Both the position numbers and the translations under genes were made by a program. Under the pieces are notes generated by a model. It searched no databases, was not told the DNA's origin, and worked only from the letters and a program-made list of their open reading frames with translations. A stretch of DNA of 64,000 nt, taken from the NCBI RefSeq assembly GCF_027172205.1, contig NC_070606.1, forward strand, positions 102,090,534 to 102,154,533, given 5' to 3'. Of this stretch, positions 57,901 to 64,000 are shown in pieces. Source of the DNA: Podarcis raffonei. Lineage: Eukaryota; Chordata; Lepidosauria; Squamata; Lacertidae. Position 1 is the first letter of the stretch; each line of letters opens with the position of its first letter.

Positions 57901-58807
57901 CCTACTGTCTCTATCTTTCTTCTCTCCAAGCGCCACTTGGCACTCCACTCACAGTTCCAATAGCACCACTGGCCAACCTGGGAGATGGTCCTGCAGGGCT
58001 GATGAGATGGGTGCCTAGAGGAGCCTGCATGCCTTGCCTGGCCTCCCAGATGGGCATGTGTGCTCCTAGCCACTCCAAGCCATGGGTGAGAGGTGCGGTT
58101 TTGGTGGCCCCCTGTGCCTGCACTTTTTGGTGGGAGGTAAGGTTGTATAGGTGTCCCTGACTTTGGTCTAATTATGTGCATCCACACACACCATAGATGA
58201 ATGCTTCCCTTCAGACTAGAGCTGTCTCCAACCAAATCACTCACAAGCACAAGCATTCTCCATAGGCAGGCTAGTAGCTACTGGCCGAACATTAACCAGA
58301 ACTAAACAACAAAGCATAATATATTTGAAAAGTACAATGAAAAGGCATGTGCCAAATCCTCCCCATATCAAAGTTAAATAGCATTTATGTTTTTCCTACA
58401 TTCTTGAGAGGGCCAGAGGGGCTGTAAGCGCAAGTGCACACCCACCCCAACAGGAGAAGGGAAATTCTCCCGCTGCAAGAGCCAACCTCTTGGGACCACT
58501 CAGGAGGTACTTGTGGCTGGGGAAAGCCTCACACAGCTCCCTCTCTCCTGTTGCAGGCAGTGCTCCAGGGCCTGAGAGTTCAAATAACGACAGTGAGAAA
58601 TTGCCATGATTTGATCCTGTCCCCTGGAGAGTCCCAAAGCTGTTGTCTATGTCTTAGGGAGATGTGGGCAGCCCCCTGGTGTGTGAAGAAGCCCTCCAAG
58701 GACTGCTGTCCTGGAAGAAAAGCTGCAGTGAAGAGAACCGGCTGGGGCTGTACACCAAGGTCTGCATCTTTGAAGACTGGATCCACTACACAATTGCCAA
58801 CAACTGA
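54971..58807 (+). CDS. Trypsin-family pseudoprotease, complete five-exon gene
   Basis: Exons 54971-55013, 56493-56634, 56867-57120, 57499-57638 and 58658-58807, all GT-AG and in phase, encode 242 aa, the size and five-exon plan of trypsinogen. Exon 1 is a signal peptide (MLWLGCSLLLAALA). There is no DDDDK; a short AAEK precedes LVGS, where trypsin has IVGG. All twelve vertebrate trypsin cysteines can be placed. Asp102 is kept (D105 in LDYDIMLIKL), as is the S1-pocket Asp189 (D190). The catalytic His57 is Gln (Q58, SSAQC for SAGHC) and Ser195 is Val (V196, GDVGSP for GDSGGP); Gly216 is Lys. Hydrolysis should be impossible. It is expected to be secreted and might bind or block. AATAAA lies at 58813-58818, five bases past the stop, as in many trypsinogen genes. 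The uninterrupted frame argues against a simple pseudogene. Its ortholog is unknown to me. Confidence 0.85.
55640..55905 (+). repeat. L2-type 3' end with CR1 tail inside, in pseudo-trypsin intron 1
   Basis: 'GGAACTCCCTGTCACCAAG' and 'TTTTGAAAACTTTAATGTTTAG' mark an L2-type end in + orientation. At about 55782-55855 a minus-strand CR1 tail (GTAGAGTTGGAAGGGACCCC) interrupts it. The rest of intron 1 (55014-56492) shows only AT-rich sequence. Confidence 0.5.
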
Positions 58808-58818
58808 AGAGCAATAAA

Positions 58819-61794
58819 GCCAGATTGAGCTCTGACCTGGTATCTCGCTGCTCTGAGAAAGACCCTGTGATCTGGCACCACCCGCAATGCAATGACTACA
58901 CAGGCCTGGCTACTGTAGAAGAGACGGCTTCTAGGAAGTCTACCCCCCAGTCTGCCCACCACCAGAGGGGTCATGGCTGAGGCAAGGGAGCAGAATCGAA
59001 TGATTTGCTCCCTCATACTCAGCTTCCGGCACACCTCCTGGAATGGCTTGATTTCACATTATGGTAGATGTTGGTTAGGTTTTACCATGTAGGTGAGGGA
59101 ATATATTAACTATATTTTATTCCTCCACAAACCTGGCCAACAGACAAAACATCAGCTTATCGCTTGTGTTTAGAAGCACAGTGCTGAGCATCTTAAACAG
59201 TAAAAACAAAAGCCTTTAGGCTGATCTCCCCCTTCTGTTACCCCATTTATTATAGAAACAGGCCACCGACTGGGAAGTATGCTTAAAACATATAGTTTAC
59301 TCACAGTCAAGCACCTGTCCTTACCAACAACAGCAGTAAAAATAAATGCAGGTAAAATGCTTGTATTTATAGTGAAAGCAGCCTCAGGCATGAGCCTGAT
59401 GCTGGAGCAAGCAGATACAAGTCTTCTCCCATTGGCTGGTTGAAGAGAGAGAGAGAGAAGGAACAGAAAATACTTCTTTGCTTCTTCCCTCCCAAGAGAG
59501 GAAGTGAAATGAAATAACACAGAGCCTTCTCTACCAATTGCATTGGTCTGAGTCCACCTAACAGCAATACTGCTCTGTGATTTTAATCCCCACACTTGCT
59601 TACTAGTAAGAATATGCATTTTTAGATTTGATTTCTAAACTCCCACAATATTTACTCCATGGAGCAGTTTCGTTAGCATCCCAGCCTTCCATGGCCTAAC
59701 ACAGTCAAAGCTCCATGAAAGAACCTACCACACCAGCACCCACCTAGAGCTGGCTCTGAAGTCTGCCTGTTTGGAAGTGAGGCACTTGGGGTGCTCAGAG
59801 GCCCGACCCCTCCAACGGATGTAAGTTGCAGAGCTGCTGATTTCCATACCCCCTAAGGTACCCATTTCACACACCCCTCTGCGACACTGTTTCTGCCAAG
59901 AAAGTGCCTGGTAGGTTGAGGCACAACCTCTTCAGTTCTTTGCTCTTCATCCAAACTGGCTATCAGTTGTACTTAAGGAGGCCACCCAACAGTCCCTTGC
60001 CTGAGCTAAGCCAAGCCCCCTTGCCCACCTCACCAGCTTCTTACAGACATCTCAGTTCTGTTTTCCCATCATTGCCAACCACAGAGATGCCAACTGAGAG
60101 TGCCCACAAATGGCAAGTTTAGTTGAGTGTGCTCATACGCTATGTCACTGCACTGAATGGTGCCCAAAGCAGCCTGAAACAAACACCAACTGATTATCAA
60201 AACACAGCATCCTTGGAGGTTGCTACTGCTGCTGAAAGCTCTTAACTCTGTCCCTTGATAAAAACAGGGTTATGACAGGAGGGATGCATTCCATTGTCTC
60301 TGCAGGCAGGGGCAGAGGAAGGGGGTGTGGTGGGTGGGTGCCACCCTGGGCGTCACCACTGAGGAGGGTGACAAAATGCTGGGCGGCACTCACCACAAGG
60401 CCTGCAGCATGCCCAAACCACCAGTGGTCAGGACCTCATTAGCAGGACCAGTGGTCAGGGATGATGGGCCTTGTATTCCCACAACATTGGGTGACCCAAG
60501 GTGGAGAAAGGTTGCTCTGCACTGACTGGCAACCACTCTCTATCTCACGCGAGGCAGAGATACCTGGGTGCATTGGGTTCGCTGATGCATTTGGTGCAGA
60601 AGTTTCCCCTACGCAGGTCGCTCTCTCTGTGGTCTTTGTGGTCTTTAAGAACAGGCGACAAAGTCCATGGCCAGTCCTTTGGCAAACACACAGGGCAGAA
60701 GTGAAACCAATTGAATCATCTGAAGCAAACTTAACAGTAATATAAGGCTATGGCTATATGCACACTAACTTGAAATAAATTTTGTTGAGATCAGTGTGAC
60801 ATTTTGGAACCTGGGTGAAACTATCCTGAAATGGGCAAGTCAGCATAGAGGTCTCTTTTTTTGGGGGGGGGGGTCTTTTCTCTTTACATGGAATGGCTGC
60901 AGGTCTGTCCTGCACATTTTTCTGGAAGCAAGTCCCAAATGTATGGGTTCAGGGAAAGGCCCAAAGAAAAAATCTATGCCAATCCAGGCTATTTGCCGCA
61001 GAAAGGCCTTCATTTGGCACCAACACCCAAGCTAAACACTCTGACAGTTTGCCTCAGATTCTAGAGAATTGTAGGCTTCAGAGATCCCCAAGGGTCATCC
61101 AGCCCACCCCCTGCAATGCTGGAAGTACACTTTGATTTCAACTGACACTCACTCACTGTTGCTCATGAGCACCAGAAGCAGGTGTTGTCCCCTTCCAACG
61201 AAAACCCAATCTGTTTTTGGAGATCTGCACACACCTCCTCAGGTTGGGCAGGTGGCCATGTTTCCATTTCACTATTTCATGAAAAGTATATGTTGCTTGA
61301 TTGTAGAACAAAAAACCTCAAAGCAGTTTACAAAACCAGCAAAAGCACAAGCAAGCGCAGCAAAATCCTTGGCAGTGAGCATGGGTGTGGGGGGGGCAGG
61401 GGGCAACGTGGGATTTTCACTTGAGTAAATGCAGGACAGGATGGCCGAGAAGCATAGCTCTTGCAGGGGGACCTCCATGGACAGATGCAACCTAGCAGGG
61501 AATGGGCTAGGTTGGGGAGGGGGGCGAGCGAAGACCAGAAGCTTAACGCTGTCATGCAGCAGCAGCAACAGCAGCAGCAGCAGCAGCAGCAAAAAAGGCG
61601 AGTGCTCTTCTCGGCTGCCTCCACAGAAGTCTAGTGTGCAGATCCAGGGCCCAAATCCTGGAGAGTCAGTGTTCAAGTTCAGAGGCAAGAGCATTTATGT
61701 TGCAGGCAAATCCTCACTGGTATCTGCAAGGGGGGCTGGAGAGACCCCCACCATGCCACCTGAAGCCCTGGAGAGCAGCAACCAGTCAGTGTAG
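58819..61794. other. Region between pseudo-trypsin and TPGS2-like exon
   Basis: No gene recognised in 58.82-61.55 kb. It contains a G run at 60863-60873, a CR1 tail near 61067-61125 and a CAG repeat at 61556-61590. An ORF spanning the CAG repeat (61429-61794) reads serine-rich low-complexity sequence and has no recognisable domain. Confidence 0.4.
61556..61590 (+). repeat. CAG trinucleotide repeat
   Basis: Eleven to twelve CAG units with one CAA interruption near the left end, followed by an A6 run. On the + strand one frame gives polyserine (AGC). No evidence that it is transcribed. Confidence 0.8.
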
Positions 61795-62005
61795 AGGTGG
61801 TGTGGCATAGTGGTAAGAGCAGTGTTTCTCAAACTTGGGTCCAGACAACAGCTGGGAAGAAACAGTGGATCAGAATGTCGGTCTAGGGCCCGGGAGGCCG
61901 GGGTTCAAATTCCCGTCTGGCCATGAAGCTCACTGGGTGACATCTGGCCAGTCACTCACTCTCAGCCTGACCTCCCTCACAGGGCTTTTGTGAAGACAGA
62001 ATGAG
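61795..62005 (+). mobile_element. tRNA-derived SINE with extra sequence between A and B boxes
   Basis: The head GGTGTGGCATAGTGGTAAGAG (A box) is followed by about 50 bp of unrelated sequence (TTTCTCAAACTTGGGTCC). The B-box part then follows (GGGGTTCAAATTCCCGTC) and a typical body ('GAAGCTCACTGGGTGACATC'). The extra piece looks like a later insertion that would damage the Pol III promoter spacing. Confidence 0.7.
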
Positions 62006-62056
62006 CAGGAGTGGCAGAGCCTAGGAAAAGGGACGGGCCGCCTGTCGTTCTCTCAC

Positions 62057-62185
62057 TTTAGCCTGGGGGCTGATGCCGTAGCTGGTGAAGGCATACTGGC
62101 AATGCAGCAGCCCCAGGTGGGTGATCAGGAGCCGGCAGTAAGCGGTGAGGAAATGCCAGTAGAGAGCTCGGTCCAGAAACCAGAT
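62057..62185 (-). pseudogene. Isolated exon resembling TPGS2
   Basis: A 129-nt minus-strand exon-like block encodes 43 residues beginning IWFLDRALYWHFLTAYCRLL and ending QYAFTSYGISPQAK. It is flanked by a pyrimidine-rich stretch ending CTGAG on its 5' side and by the donor AAA|GTGAGA on its 3' side. From memory it is very close to an internal part of TPGS2, a tubulin polyglutamylase complex subunit, with a three-residue deletion (DTF) and changes such as PQW to LHC. No other TPGS2 exons were found on either side in the window. It may be a duplicated stray exon, or one exon of a real gene with very long introns. Confidence 0.6.
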
Positions 62186-62269
62186 CTCAGAATGCGGGTG
62201 ACAATTGGAAGAGAGAAGAGAGTCCGCAGGATGAGAAGAACAGACCACCCCACCTTTCAAAGGGGCCTA

Positions 62270-62660
62270 GGGATGACAAACTGGGCCTCGGTGCTTTCTA
62301 CAAAGGATAATGGCGTTTCCAAAGGAAATTCATCCTCTGAGGCCCTTCTTCAGGTGCCTTTCCCCGAGAGGAGGGTGGCTACACAAGAACAGGCCTTTTC
62401 TGCAGTGGCTCCCTGTTTGTGGAAGGCTCTCTCCAGGGAGGCTCGCCTGGCACCTTCGCAACCTATCTGTAGGCATCAGGCGAAAATGTTCCTCTTCAAC
62501 CCAGCCTTTGGCTGGTTGACACCTGATATCTTTCTAAATATGTTGGGTGGGGGGATGCTTGTTTTTCTTCTTATTTTTATTATGCATTTTGTGTTTTTTA
62601 TATTGCAGTTTTAGGTGGTAAACCGCCCTGAGATTTGTGGATGAAGATAATAATAATAAT
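62270..62660 (+). mobile_element. L2-type LINE 3' end
   Basis: Order of ORF2-end wording (TGGAAGGCTCTCTCCAGGG), a T-rich region, 'AAACCGCCCTGAGATTTGTGG' and AAT units. 5'-truncated. A short MITE-like piece ('CAACCTGGTGCCCTCCAGATG' type) follows at about 62736-62790. Confidence 0.65.
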
Positions 62661-62790
62661 GGGGAAAGATGAAAGCCAGGCATAGCTTGCTTCAGGAAGA
62701 CTTCATCACAGGCCATGATAGAGAACAGCCTTTGTCAACCTGGTGCCCTCCAGATGTTTTGGACTATCCGTCCAAAGCCCATCAGTCTCA

Positions 62791-63450
62791 ACCAGCACAA
62801 CTGTATGGTGCAAGGAACAGTAGTCCTGCCCTATTCCATGACGGGGACTCAGAGAAATAAGAGGGGCTGAAGACCTATAGGGAGTGGGGAATGGGGCAAT
62901 CCGTCGTCCAGGAATGGCCCTACTGGAGCTAGCGAACCAGACAAAGCTGGTAAAAGGCACTGCTAGCTCCCTGACACTTTCCATTAGCTCTTGCTAACAT
63001 TGGATGAATTTGCAAGTCACAAGAAATAGTTGATGCAAATGAGCCGCAGTTTCTCTCTGACGTGCATTCTTCCCCCACCTCCTTTCCTCCCCCGTTTTTT
63101 CCTTCTGGTTTTCCCTTGGCAACCCTTTCCTGTTTTGTGGGGGCAGTGGGGCCTCTTGCAGTAGGACCCCCTCCTAAAGTGGCTCTCTGCTATCAGCCTA
63201 GCTTCCTTCCGGGCTTGGGACTCTCCGCAGCCAGTTATTTCCTCCCAGCCTAACCTGCCTGCAGGGTCGTTGTGATGACAAAATGTGGGAAAAGTTAATG
63301 ATGTGCCCCATCTTGGGCTCCTCAGAGCAAAGGTGGGATATCAAGGTAATGAACAAAAATGCTCCAGGGCTACTTTTTTATTACATTTTTATCCCACCTT
63401 TTCCTTCAAGGTGGTTCTCTCCCTCCTCATTCAATCTCCACAACAGCCCT
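62791..63450. other. Non-coding region, no feature recognised
   Basis: Ordinary sequence with a short LINE-like tail near 63380-63450 (ATTTTTATCCCACCTTTTCC). No ORF or RNA gene that I would support. Confidence 0.35.
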
Positions 63451-64000
63451 AGAATCATAGAATCATAGAATAGAATCATAGAATCATAGAGTTGGAAGAG
63501 ACCACAAGGGCCATCAAGTCCAACCCCCTGCCAAGCAGGAAACACCATCAGAGCACTCCTGACATATGGTTGTCAAGCCTCTGCTTAAAGACCTCCAAAG
63601 AAGGAGACTCCACCACACTCCTTGGCAGCCAATTCCACTGTCGAACAGCTCTTACTGTCAGGAAGTTCTTCCTAATGTTTAGGTGGAATCTTCTTTCTTG
63701 TAGTTTGGATCCATTGCTCCGTGTCCGCTTCTCTGGGGCAGCAGAAAACAACCTTTCTCCCTCCTCTATGTGACATCCTTTTATATATTTGAACATGGCT
63801 ATCATATCACCCCTTAACCTCCTCTTCTCCAGGCTAAACATGCCCAGCTCCCTTAGCCGTTCCTCATAAGGCATCGTTTCCAGGCCTTTGACCATTTTGA
63901 CTGCCCTCCTCTGGACACGTTCCAGTTTGTCAGTGTCCTTCTTGAACTGTGGTGCCCAGAACTGGACCCAGTACTCCAGGTGAGGTCTGACCAGAGCAGA
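63451..64000 (-). mobile_element. Young CR1 LINE 3' end, cut by window edge
   Basis: It has a tail of ATCATAGA units (63451-63490). The minus-strand reading frame is intact over 115 residues ([20 protein letters not shown] to [10 protein letters not shown]) and differs at one residue from the copy at 21600-22325. It continues beyond the right end. Confidence 0.92.

Noticed and set aside
54971-58807. Active trypsin-like protease
   Set aside because: Both the catalytic histidine and serine are replaced, so it is called a pseudoprotease.
61429-61794. 121-codon ORF containing the CAG repeat as a gene
   Set aside because: Serine run from a microsatellite, no domain, and its end runs into a SINE; insufficient support.
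1-64000. CRISPR arrays, operons, prokaryotic defence or toxin systems
   Set aside because: The window is vertebrate nuclear DNA with spliced genes; no spaced direct repeats or bacterial gene clusters were seen.

Overview
The window looks like nuclear DNA of a squamate reptile, probably a lizard. Split genes with GT-AG introns sit among CR1 and L2-type LINE pieces, tRNA-derived SINEs of the squamate type, hAT and Tc1/mariner non-autonomous elements and a Penelope fragment. Gene content and order match human 3q29 (DLG1 - MELTF - PIGZ - NCBP2AS2), with DLG1, MELTF and PIGZ all on the + strand here. I compared sequences from memory, without database searches.

Layout: 1-2.1 kb is DLG1 intron full of repeat debris. 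2.1-8.8 kb holds the last seven coding exons of DLG1 (end of the SH3-GK linker and the guanylate-kinase-like domain) and its 3' UTR. 12.3-31.4 kb holds a complete 16-exon MELTF (melanotransferrin, GPI-anchored, 735 aa). 32.3-32.6 kb carries an inverted, decayed copy of the first coding exon of PIGZ with its intron flanks. A CpG island at 33.1-34.05 kb is the likely PIGZ promoter. 35-42 kb is repeat-rich (CR1, SINE, Penelope, L2). 42.4-44.6 kb holds the two coding exons of PIGZ (GPI mannosyltransferase 4, 575 aa). A second CpG island (50.0-50.9 kb) contains the small NCBP2AS2 ORF on the minus strand. The partner NCBP2 was not found to its right, so synteny with human seems to break there.

Right of the break lies a complete five-exon trypsin-family gene (55.0-58.8 kb). 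It keeps the trypsin gene structure, the signal peptide and all twelve trypsin cysteines, but has lost His57 and Ser195, so it should encode a secreted, catalytically dead pseudoprotease. At 62.1 kb on the minus strand is one isolated exon resembling TPGS2. The window ends inside a young CR1 copy almost identical to one in a MELTF intron 42 kb to the left.

Functionally, DLG1 is a membrane scaffold, MELTF a GPI-anchored iron-binding protein and PIGZ adds a fourth mannose to GPI anchors. They are separate housekeeping or tissue-specific genes, not an operon-like system. The most interesting host features are the pseudo-trypsin, the loss of iron ligands in the MELTF C-lobe, the inverted PIGZ exon copy and the stray TPGS2 exon.
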